A stretch of 39,545 nucleotides of DNA. Source: Phycisphaerales bacterium UBA7800 (GTDB lineage: Bacteria > Planctomycetota > Phycisphaerae > Phycisphaerales > Phycisphaeraceae). Below the pieces are notes generated by a model that saw only the letters and a list, made by a program, of their open reading frames with translations, did not search any database and had not been told where the DNA came from. The DNA lies in the NCBI GenBank assembly GCA_002480565.1, contig DLCK01000031.1:1-39545 (forward strand), in the 5' to 3' direction. Position numbers and translations under genes: made by a program. Positions 24,099 to 31,523 of this stretch are shown here, piece after piece (within the stretch, counting starts at the first letter, position 1; each line of letters begins with the position of its first letter).

Positions 24099-26079
24099 AC
24101 ACCACCTCCTGGCGAACCAATCGATGGACGAAGATGGATTCAACACCTGCTAATATCAACACCGTTACCAACAACCATGGCCAAAGCAATAGTGGTTTAA
24201 CATCAGTTGCCTGCTGCAAAGCAGTATCCCATTGTTCAAAGTCAGCCAGGTTGATCTTCTCAAAACCCGACTCCTTGGGATGCACCCGGACAGCTTGGGT
24301 AGCCAGGCTTTGAGACATGTTGGGACCGTATAATTTTCGCAGTGTATACAGGCCTGGCTTATCGAGTTTAGTAGACAAGCCGTCCCATCGGTCTATTGAC
24401 TGCTGATCGTCGAACTCCCAAATCAGATTAGCAGGCGTATTAACTTTTGGTTCCCATTGGCATCCCACAGAGTCTGGATTGCCGGGATGGGGACGTGACA
24501 ACTGGTATCCGAATTTTGTGGCATAATCACCAAGTCGTAGCAATAATCCAAGTATTGCAGGCTCATTGAGTCGTTGCTGTAAATCAATCGTGGGCATGAC
24601 GATCACCAACAACATTGAATCATCCTGCCACCGCCACATCACCACCGGCTCACCGCCTTGGGTTGCCAACACAGCCCATTGTTTTGCAAACGCATCTTCA
24701 GACGTTGGCTCCCAAAGCAATACCTTTGACGAAGTCATTTTCATTAATGCTGATTCGTAGCCTTTTTTAAAGGGTGTCAACCAACCTGACTGCTGCCAAT
24801 CCCACTGCCAGTAGTCAGGAACAAGAGTCTGACGCGACTCCCATTTTTGGGGCAACGTGTCTGAAATATGTGATTGAGCATAGTGTCGAAACGCAGCCAC
24901 TGATGCATCATCATGGAGCAACCACATCACCGTGCCTTTATTGGATAAGTGATCGTGAACATCCTGAGTTTGCGACGTATCAACCGGACTGGTGATGAGT
25001 AATGTGTCTTGGTGAGATGTTCTCGAACCCACATGGTAATCATGTGATCTAAACAGCTGCTGCATTTGACTGAGCATTGGGGACTGCTCAAGCGTACGGA
25101 CTTTGGGTTGAATCTGCTCAGGGAGAAGGCAGTACATGAGATTGTCCCAGCCCAGATCGTCATCGACATTCAATTGGATTTTGGCTGGAAATGCATCAGG
25201 TGATGCCAACGCTAATCGGATGGATGCTGAAGTGTTTTGACCGGGTAGTACCGTGACATTTTGGCGTTCGACATTTTGACCATCGAAGAAAATCGTCACC
25301 GGAATCCTGGCAAGTTGTGAACTGTTGTTTTGGACACTGTAATCCAAACTGACGACATGCTGCCCTTCGGTGCTGACATCACGAGCGGTTACATCATACA
25401 AGGCAATATTGTGCGTCAAAGCCCCCGCCACATCATGTATCCGGCAAGTGCGTGATTCGAGGATGTCCTTCCAATACTCAGAAGTTGATGGGAATGTGTT
25501 GGCCTGGGCATCAGTGAATAAATGGACACGTCGAACTTCATCCCAATGGGCAAGTGAACTGATATCCAACCAATCACCATGCGCATAGCTGGGATCCTGA
25601 CTTTGAAGTTGATTGGCCAGATAACTGTGATTAAGCGATGGCTCATCCAATACCAGCCGCAGTTGATCCGTGAGTATGCCAAGCAGCACGGGGTCATCAG
25701 GATGCTGTGACATCCAATCAATGGCTTGAGTGCGGGCGAGTTGCCATGCGGTTTGATCGCCAATTTTGCGGTACATTGACGCAGTGGCATCAACGAGTAG
25801 CAGCGTACATCCTGCATCAGTCCGTTGCTTTATCACCTTCCATACCGGATTGGAACAAGCCAGTAACAGCAGTCCAAGCATCAGCATCCGTAGCAGCAAT
25901 AACAAGCGATCTGCAAGTTTGTGATCCAATCGTTTTGGTGTCTGAATCGACTGGATAAAGCGTATGGCCCCAAAGCCTATTTCTGGCAACGGATGTTCCC
26001 GTCGACGATGCAGCCACAGCAACATTCCTGCTGCGGGTAGCATGGCAAACAACCACATCGGTTCAAGCAATTGCAACAT
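24091..26079 (-). CDS. BatA-like protein with N-terminal double-transmembrane domain and VWA fold
   Basis: The N-terminus shows LLEPMWLFAMLPAAGMLLWLHRRR, the BatA double-transmembrane domain, with a second helix LLLLLRMLMLGLLLLACSNPVW. A VWA-like domain begins TLLLVDATASM, where the MIDAS DxSxS has become DATAS (Thr for the first Ser). A GATase-like middle part and a C-terminal helix (LLLWPWLLVTVLILAGVESIFVH) follow. Length is about 662 residues. The ATG at 26079 is preferred to an upstream TTG because it places the membrane motif at the start. In related clusters MoxR ATPase and DUF58 genes come first. Here this gene is first and is divergent from bcp. Confidence 0.88.
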   Translation of the reverse strand: MLQLLEPMWLFAMLPAAGMLLWLHRRREHPLPEIGFGAIRFIQSIQTPKRLDHKLADRLLLLLRMLMLGLLLLACSNPVWKVIKQRTDAGCTLLLVDATASMYRKIGDQTAWQLARTQAIDWMSQHPDDPVLLGILTDQLRLVLDEPSLNHSYLANQLQSQDPSYAHGDWLDISSLAHWDEVRRVHLFTDAQANTFPSTSEYWKDILESRTCRIHDVAGALTHNIALYDVTARDVSTEGQHVVSLDYSVQNNSSQLARIPVTIFFDGQNVERQNVTVLPGQNTSASIRLALASPDAFPAKIQLNVDDDLGWDNLMYCLLPEQIQPKVRTLEQSPMLSQMQQLFRSHDYHVGSRTSHQDTLLITSPVDTSQTQDVHDHLSNKGTVMWLLHDDASVAAFRHYAQSHISDTLPQKWESRQTLVPDYWQWDWQQSGWLTPFKKGYESALMKMTSSKVLLWEPTSEDAFAKQWAVLATQGGEPVVMWRWQDDSMLLVIVMPTIDLQQRLNEPAILGLLLRLGDYATKFGYQLSRPHPGNPDSVGCQWEPKVNTPANLIWEFDDQQSIDRWDGLSTKLDKPGLYTLRKLYGPNMSQSLATQAVRVHPKESGFEKINLADFEQWDTALQQATDVKPLLLWPWLLVTVLILAGVESIFVHRLVRQEVVFV

Positions 26080-26136
26080 GGATTCACTAACGTTGTGTGG
26101 ACTCAACCCAAGCCATTTAGGACTTTACTTACCGAA

Positions 26137-26172
26137 TTGTAAACTTGCATCCAGCTTTAACAATGTTTACAA
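26137..26172. promoter_or_regulatory. Dyad in the divergent bcp-batA promoter region
   Basis: TTGTAAAC (26137-26144) and GTTTACAA (26165-26172) are perfect inverted half-sites separated by 20 bp, in the 114-bp gap between the two divergent genes. This could be a shared operator, or a -35/-10 region. No specific regulator is recognised. Confidence 0.4.
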
Positions 26173-26193
26173 CTGCACAAATAGGAAGAACAA

Positions 26194-26688
26194 ATGGCAA
26201 AAGCAAATTCAGACCAACTTATCGACACGGGCAAAAAGGCACCAGCCTTTGCACTCAAGGATCAAAACGGCCAACTGCACCGCCTTTCGCAGTATGCCGG
26301 CCAATGGGTCGTGCTCTATTTTTACCCTAAGGATAACACCTCAGGCTGCACCAAGCAGGCATGTGCTTTTCGGGATCAACAGCCGGACTTTGGGAAGCTT
26401 GATGCGGTAGTGCTGGGCGTGAGTCCGGATGATGAAAAGGCACATACCAAGTTCGTGGACAAGCAGAATCTGAACTTCACCTTGCTTGCTGACCCGGATC
26501 ATGTCGCGTTGGAAAAGTACGGCGTCTGGCAGGAAAAGTCGATGTACGGCCGCAAGTACATGGGCGTGGTCCGAACCACGTACCTCATTGACCCCAAAGG
26601 CAAAATCGCACATCGCTGGGACAAGGTCAAAGTGGCAAACCATATTCCCGATGTGCTTGGTATTTTGGAGCAGTTGCAGAATGCTTAA
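26194..26688 (+). CDS. bcp: Thiol peroxidase, BCP/PrxQ-type peroxiredoxin
   Basis: Bcp reduces H2O2 and organic hydroperoxides using thioredoxin. The 164-residue protein has the fold motif VLYFYPKDNTSGCTKQACAF, with peroxidatic Cys52 and resolving Cys57, the close C-x4-C spacing typical of PrxQ. The usual Pro-Gly-Cys before the peroxidatic Cys is Ser-Gly-Cys here. GVSPDD and the C-terminal TYLIDPKGKI are also typical. AGGAAG lies 6 bp before the ATG. It is divergent from the BatA operon. With osmC 0.9 kb away, it forms part of the window's peroxide-defence genes. Confidence 0.95.
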   Translation: MAKANSDQLIDTGKKAPAFALKDQNGQLHRLSQYAGQWVVLYFYPKDNTSGCTKQACAFRDQQPDFGKLDAVVLGVSPDDEKAHTKFVDKQNLNFTLLADPDHVALEKYGVWQEKSMYGRKYMGVVRTTYLIDPKGKIAHRWDKVKVANHIPDVLGILEQLQNA

Positions 26689-26981
26689 AATGAGTATTGT
26701 TCATTGCACGACAAATATGCAACAGTCACACAAAAGTCGTCCCATTGCCCAACGGCTGACCATAAAATGACGCCTACAACAACTGGCATGGAATTTGATA
26801 TTTGTAGATTTGCAAGGCATGGTACAATGTGAACGCATCAAATGAACCCTGCTGGTCTTTTGATCAAGAACAAATGCCATTCAAACGCAATGGCCACAAA
26901 ACAAGTTTAGAATTGCGTAACAGCCCGGATATGCAAGGACGCTTAACCCAACCGGGGAATTAGATGAAAGGAAGCTCGAGG

Positions 26982-27332
26982 ATGGCCAAGAAAGCCGCTA
27001 AAAAGAAATCTGCCAAGAAAAAGGCTACACGTAAAGTCACGGAGACCGCCACCAGTCCGGTGCCTGAGGTGAAAGCCAAAGTCGCCAAGAAAAAGGTTGC
27101 GAAAAAGGCCGTAGTCAAAAAAGCTGCGACGAAAAAAGTGAGCAAGAAGAAGTCAGCCACCAAGAAGTCCGTCAAAACGACTGTTGCACCTTCAGCCGCC
27201 CCAGTTGCACCGACATTCGACGAGGTTGCCGCCCGTGCTTATGACATCTGGGTTCGCAAGGGTCGCCCCTACGGCCAAGATCATGAAAACTGGAAAGAAG
27301 CCGAAGCAGAACTGTGGTCCGAACGCAGTTAA
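26982..27332 (+). CDS. Lysine-rich histone-H1-like protein with DUF2934 domain
   Basis: The product of about 116 residues has a Lys/Ala-rich N-terminal half of AKKKA-type repeats, like histone H1 C-terminal tails and bacterial Hc1-type proteins. A short Pro/Ala linker and a C-terminal DUF2934 domain follow (AARAYDIWVRKGRPYGQDHENWKEAEAEL). The basic half should bind DNA; DUF2934 has no known activity. The ATG at 26982 is preferred because AAAGGA lies about 9 bp before it. An in-frame ATG at 26964 would add MKGSSR. A good terminator follows. The gene may have a nucleoid-compacting role, inferred from composition. Confidence 0.85.
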   Translation: MAKKAAKKKSAKKKATRKVTETATSPVPEVKAKVAKKKVAKKAVVKKAATKKVSKKKSATKKSVKTTVAPSAAPVAPTFDEVAARAYDIWVRKGRPYGQDHENWKEAEAELWSERS

Positions 27333-27365
27333 TTGTGCTGGCCTAGTCAATCAAAATTTAAGACG

Positions 27366-27400
27366 CGCGCATTGATTCAATTCAATGCGCGTGTTTTTTA
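27366..27400 (+). terminator. Intrinsic terminator of the lysine-rich gene
   Basis: CGCGCATTGA (27366-27375) pairs with TCAATGCGCG (27382-27391) around a 6-nt loop, followed by TGTTTTTTA on the plus strand. Confidence 0.88.
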
Positions 27401-27473
27401 CCTGATTCTGCCGCAAGAATGCATCAGCTACACCTGTTGATTTAATTATTCTGCCAATACCAATCGCCAATAA

Positions 27474-27514
27474 AAAAGCAGGCATTGGTCATTTGCGAAC
27501 CAGTGCCTGCTTTT
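27474..27514 (-). terminator. Intrinsic terminator of osmC
   Basis: AAAAGCAGGCATTGGT (27474-27489) pairs with 27499-27514 except for one mismatch. On the minus strand it is followed by T residues (27477-27472). It lies 28 bp after the osmC stop. Confidence 0.88.
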
Positions 27515-27541
27515 AATGTGTCAACGAAACACAATCGACGT

Positions 27542-27967
27542 TTAGCCGACGTGCTTGGCGTCCATGGTGATTTCGGCAGCAGCCAAAACCTTGCTGATGG
27601 GGCAACCGGCCTTGGCTTTGCCTGCACACTCGATGACCTTGGCGGTATCGGCGCCTTCGGCTGTGATCGTGGTGTCCAGGTGAATCGTGGTGATGGTGGG
27701 AGCACCGTCGACGGGTTCGAGAGTCACCGTGGCAGAGGTTTCGATCTTGCCGACGATTTCTTCAAGACCAAGAATTTTGGACAATGCCATGGAGAAGCAG
27801 CCAGCGTGGGCAGCAGCAATGAGTTCTTCAGGATTGGTACCGACACCGTCTTCAAAACGGGTGCCGAAGGAATACTGCGTATCCTTGAGAACGCCACTGT
27901 CGGAAGTCAATGCGCCTTGGCCATCCTTGAGGCCACCGGTCCATACTGCGGATGCTTTACGTTTCAT
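27542..27967 (-). CDS. osmC: OsmC-type peroxiredoxin
   Basis: OsmC-family enzymes reduce organic hydroperoxides with paired cysteines. The 141-residue protein starts MKRKASAVWTGGLKDG and has TNPEELIAAAHAGCFSMALS with the first active Cys at about residue 57. The second lies in KAGCPISKVL at about residue 120, matching the OsmC rather than the Ohr subfamily. AGGAG lies 8 bp before the ATG, with a perfect dyad just upstream. A hairpin terminator follows the gene. Confidence 0.94.
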   Translation of the reverse strand: MKRKASAVWTGGLKDGQGALTSDSGVLKDTQYSFGTRFEDGVGTNPEELIAAAHAGCFSMALSKILGLEEIVGKIETSATVTLEPVDGAPTITTIHLDTTITAEGADTAKVIECAGKAKAGCPISKVLAAAEITMDAKHVG

Positions 27968-27990
27968 AACTGAGGCTCCTGTTGAATTGT

Positions 27991-28008
27991 TTCTGTCAAA
28001 AGACAGAA
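27991..28008. promoter_or_regulatory. Perfect dyad upstream of osmC
   Basis: TTCTGTC-AAAA-GACAGAA is a perfect 7-4-7 inverted repeat, 24 bp upstream of the osmC start and just before its ribosome binding site. It could be an operator overlapping the promoter, for instance for a MarR-type peroxide sensor, or a leader hairpin. Confidence 0.45.
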
Positions 28009-28283
28009 TGTGAATTGATATTCCTAACCAAGAAAGATGATGTTAAACGCTCTTCTCATCGGATGCCAATTGGTTTTTTGTGTTCCATACAAACCAACTA
28101 ACAAGAGTATTTAAGGTGAATATAATTCAAGGCCAATATATGCCATTTTTCCCTTAAAACATGTATTATAATCAACAAGAGATATTCTAGTCAGATATAA
28201 TCTCTTTAAAGAACACACTTGTCTGAATGTGGATAAAAAAGTTTCGAACTTTTTGATAGAATATACGTCATAAGATTTATTGC
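28009..28283. other. AT-rich intergenic stretch without a gene
   Basis: Between osmC and the DUF4914 gene lie about 370 bp, including the two dyads listed separately. This middle part is AT-rich. A short minus-strand frame at 28111-28314 has no ribosome binding site and no recognisable content. The region probably contains the promoters of both divergent genes, including a possible -10 element near 28255-28265. Confidence 0.5.
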
Positions 28284-28316
28284 GATTGCTGACTACGCAC
28301 GGACCCGTCAGCAATC
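28284..28316 (+). promoter_or_regulatory. Leader hairpin upstream of the DUF4914 gene
   Basis: GATTGCTGAC (28284-28293) pairs perfectly with GTCAGCAATC (28307-28316) around a 13-nt loop. It ends 11 bp before the ribosome binding site GAGGA. No T-run follows, so it is not a terminator. It could be an RNA regulatory element or a protein binding site. Confidence 0.5.
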
Positions 28317-28337
28317 CTCACACCTATGAGGATTAGA

Positions 28338-30233
28338 ATGCAAACCATTCCCTACGTCGTTCCTGAAGAATTATCTCAGGTTATCGAGGCTTGTCCCTCG
28401 TGTGTTTTCGCAGAGTCGCTTGAGCAACTTTGCGATCTGGCAGTTGAACACACTGATGCCGCTGGCTGGCACACCGTCTCTTATGACGTGCCTGGCAAAG
28501 GCGTCATTGAGGAAGCCAAAGTCTGTAAAGTCACCAACGGCTATGCAGCGAACTATCTCGACCCGTACATGCGGCGTCGCGATCCGAACTGTATGGTCAT
28601 CGGTGATGAAAAACCGACCAACAAAACCAAATTCAAAAACCGCTTCGGCGAGACTTTCGACAGCTTACGTCAAGATACCTTTGAATGGCTCAAGACGCAG
28701 GATTTGATTGTTCTGCCGTTCGCCGCCGGACACCTTGGGCACGGACTTCATGCCGTTGCCGTGGTGCCGCGTAATGCTGCGTTCTTCGCAGTTGGACTGG
28801 CTATGCTCCAGGGCATGATCACCGCCGACCAGATGCCAGAGGATTTCAATCCACAGGCTGTGGTTTACGTGGCCCCACCATTCCGTCATACCTACTTTGA
28901 AGGTCGCCAAGTCGTCGTGCATAACCGCACCGATGGACTCCACGAACTCTTTAGCTACAACCTGTATCCCGGCCCGTCCGCCAAGAAGGGTGTCTATGGC
29001 ATGCTTCTGGCTGCAGGCGAACGTGAAGATTGGCTCACCGCGCACTGCTCTACGGTCCAGATTGTCACCCCCTACGACAATAAAACGGTCATCATGCACG
29101 AAGGTGCATCCGGTGGCGGTAAGTCGGAAATGATCGAAGCAGTGCACCGTGAACGTGACGGGTCACTGCTCATCGGCCGCAATGTCGTCAACGACGAACG
29201 TCGCCATGTCATCCTGCCCCGCACCTGTGAATTGCGTCCAATCACCGACGATATGGCGTTGTGCCACCCGACGATTCAACGCGGCGACGGTCGACTGCAA
29301 CTTATGGATGCAGAAGATGCTTGGTTCCTGCGCGTTAATCACATTGAACACTACGGCACCGACCCCGATCTGGAACGTGTCACCATTGAACCACCAACCC
29401 CACTGCTGTTTTTGAATATCAAAGCAGTGCCCGGTGGCACATCACTCATCTGGCAGCACATCGAAGACGAACCGGGCGTGCCTTGCCCCAATCCTCGTGT
29501 GATTGTCCCACGTGAAATCGTACCCAACATCATCAACGGCTCGGTGAACGTCGACATTCGCAGCTTTGGGGTCCGTTGTCCTCCATGTACCCGTGAGAAT
29601 CCGACCTACGGCATCATGGGTATGTGTCACATCCTCCCGCCATCGCTGGCATGGTTGTGGCGACTCGTCGCACCTCGTGGACATGGCAACCCCTCCATCG
29701 TCAACACCGAAGGCATGGCATCCGAAGGTGTCGGTTCATACTGGCCCTTCGCCACCGGTCGTCGCGTCGATCAAGCCAACCTCATGCTTGACCAGATCGT
29801 CCGCACGCCCAGTGTCCGTTATGTCCTGCTGCCCAATCAGCACGTGGGAGCATGGGAAGTTGGCTTTATGCCTCAATGGATTGTTCGCGAGTACCTTGCC
29901 CGTCGTGGCAGCGCGCCGTTCTCACCGGGCATGCTCGACGAAGCGCGTTGCTCCCTGCTGGGTTACACACTGCATAAACTCATGGTCGAAGGCCAAACCA
30001 TCGGTTCATGGTTCCTGCGTGTTGAAGCTCAACCTGAAGTCGGCGAAGAAGCTTACGACAAGGGTGCAGAAATCCTCCGCGAGTTCTTCAACAAGGAACT
30101 AAGCAAATTCAGTGGCGACGAAGATCTCGACCCATTGGGCCAGAAGATAATTGATTGCTTCCTCGACGGCGGCACAGTCACCGACTATAACAAGCTCATC
30201 AAGAGCGAACCCATCGTCGACCAAAACGCGTAA
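28338..30233 (+). CDS. DUF4914 protein with P-loop (PEPCK-like)
   Basis: This 631-residue protein matches the DUF4914 family, which resembles the PEP carboxykinase/HprK nucleotide-binding fold. A P-loop, EGASGGGKSEMI, lies at about residues 255-266, followed by DERRHVILPRTCELRPI. Conserved Cys-rich stretches (VRCPPCTRENPTYGIMG) and WPFATGRRVDQANLM follow. It is predicted to bind ATP or GTP. Its reaction is not known, and a metabolic kinase or carboxykinase-like role is inference. The ATG at 28338 is chosen over one 12 bp upstream because GAGG lies 6 bp before it. It is preceded by a leader hairpin and followed by a strong terminator, so it is monocistronic. Composition matches the core genes. 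Confidence 0.85.
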   Translation: MQTIPYVVPEELSQVIEACPSCVFAESLEQLCDLAVEHTDAAGWHTVSYDVPGKGVIEEAKVCKVTNGYAANYLDPYMRRRDPNCMVIGDEKPTNKTKFKNRFGETFDSLRQDTFEWLKTQDLIVLPFAAGHLGHGLHAVAVVPRNAAFFAVGLAMLQGMITADQMPEDFNPQAVVYVAPPFRHTYFEGRQVVVHNRTDGLHELFSYNLYPGPSAKKGVYGMLLAAGEREDWLTAHCSTVQIVTPYDNKTVIMHEGASGGGKSEMIEAVHRERDGSLLIGRNVVNDERRHVILPRTCELRPITDDMALCHPTIQRGDGRLQLMDAEDAWFLRVNHIEHYGTDPDLERVTIEPPTPLLFLNIKAVPGGTSLIWQHIEDEPGVPCPNPRVIVPREIVPNIINGSVNVDIRSFGVRCPPCTRENPTYGIMGMCHILPPSLAWLWRLVAPRGHGNPSIVNTEGMASEGVGSYWPFATGRRVDQANLMLDQIVRTPSVRYVLLPNQHVGAWEVGFMPQWIVREYLARRGSAPFSPGMLDEARCSLLGYTLHKLMVEGQTIGSWFLRVEAQPEVGEEAYDKGAEILREFFNKELSKFSGDEDLDPLGQKIIDCFLDGGTVTDYNKLIKSEPIVDQNA

Positions 30234-30297
30234 AACAAAGTTGGCTCGTCCAACTGACATCGTCATGTGAATAACAACGTGACTTCATAAAACAAAA

Positions 30298-30337
30298 AAA
30301 ACGCCATCCGATAGTCATATGTCGGATGGCGTTTTTA
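30298..30337 (+). terminator. Intrinsic terminator of the DUF4914 gene
   Basis: ACGCCATCCGA (30301-30311) pairs perfectly with TCGGATGGCGT (30322-30332), flanked by an A-run before and a T-run after, so it can act on both strands. It lies between two converging genes. Confidence 0.9.
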
Positions 30338-30416
30338 TTTTCGTTTATAACTGCGTGTTCAGGCCACCTCAGTATCGAACCTGTCACAGTAGCATGTCAT
30401 TTTTTGCCCCTCCAAT

Positions 30417-31499
30417 TCATATGTTACATTTTCTGCTTTTACGTAACGCAATCATGATGCTCCATACCACTGCAAGCAAGGCTATTGGCAACATGCCCCA
30501 TATTAGGAAATTGCCTAAGGGGATGGCAAAAGAATGTTGCTGATTCAGAAGCACCATATACATCACGTAGGACACATAAAACACAACAAAGAGCACACCT
30601 TCCCATCGACTGATAACATAGTCAGTTAATAATACCGGCAAACAGACAACCGAAACCCCCACCATCACAGGTAGATGCAGCTGTAAGACCTGGGAGGATG
30701 CAGGAATCAATGAAGGCCCAATCAGCCCGGTTAATCCAAGTATCCCAAGCAAGTTGAAAATATTGCTTCCGATGACATTACCCACTGCGATATCACGTTG
30801 GCCACGTATCGCAGCTACAGCTGATGTTGCTAATTCTGGCAGTGAAGTCCCCGCTGCGACAATAGTCAGTCCAATGAGTAATTCACTTAATCCTGCAAAT
30901 TTTGCAATGGTGATCGCACCTGCCACCATCCAACGTGATCCCAAAACACACATCGCAAGTCCGAATACGATCAGCAGCACCGACCGTCCACGGCGAGGTG
31001 TCGTACGGGGCATTTCAAATGCTTGTGCATACTCAATTTTAACTGATTCACTTTCATTTTTTGACAGACGTAACGTAAGTAACGTGTACATCACAGCACC
31101 AAAAACAAGTATTGCAGATTCAATGCGCGACAGAAAACCATCGGCCAACATCCACCAAACCAAGCTACTGATGCCAACCATGATTGGTAAATCAATACGG
31201 ATAATTTGTTGATGAACAGCTAAAGGGATAATCATGGACGAAAGCCCAAGAATGATCAAAATGTTAAATATATTGGAACCTACCGCATTGCCAATTACTA
31301 CATCGTATTGATCAGTCCATGCTGCGTTTAAACTCACAGCAAGTTCTGGACTGCTGGTTCCAAACGCAACGACTGTAAGGCCTATTGCAAGGGGTGACAT
31401 CCCGAATGATGTTGCAAGACGACTGGCACCACGGACAAGTAATTCAGCTCCTGCCAAAAGAAATACAAGGCCACAGATGACTTGAATAATTGCGATCAT
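30417..31499 (-). CDS. Na+/Ca2+ exchanger of the CaCA family (YrbG-like)
   Basis: This 360-residue integral membrane protein shows the duplicated alpha repeats of CaCA exchangers. The first is VAFGTSSPELAVS with GNAVGSNIFNILIILGLS. The second is VAAGTSLPELATSAVA with GNVIGSNIFNLLGILGLTG. Each half carries about five helices. The product exports Ca2+ in exchange for Na+ or H+. It follows the MFS gene by 24 bp on the same strand, so they may be co-transcribed. The ion preference is not determined by the sequence. Confidence 0.93.
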   Translation of the reverse strand: MIAIIQVICGLVFLLAGAELLVRGASRLATSFGMSPLAIGLTVVAFGTSSPELAVSLNAAWTDQYDVVIGNAVGSNIFNILIILGLSSMIIPLAVHQQIIRIDLPIMVGISSLVWWMLADGFLSRIESAILVFGAVMYTLLTLRLSKNESESVKIEYAQAFEMPRTTPRRGRSVLLIVFGLAMCVLGSRWMVAGAITIAKFAGLSELLIGLTIVAAGTSLPELATSAVAAIRGQRDIAVGNVIGSNIFNLLGILGLTGLIGPSLIPASSQVLQLHLPVMVGVSVVCLPVLLTDYVISRWEGVLFVVFYVSYVMYMVLLNQQHSFAIPLGNFLIWGMLPIALLAVVWSIMIALRKSRKCNI

Positions 31500-31523
31500 T
31501 CGATTCCAATTCGGTAAGGAATT

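Noticed and set aside
28111..28314. 67-codon minus-strand frame upstream of the DUF4914 gene
   Set aside because: It overlaps the leader hairpin, and has no ribosome binding site or recognisable content.
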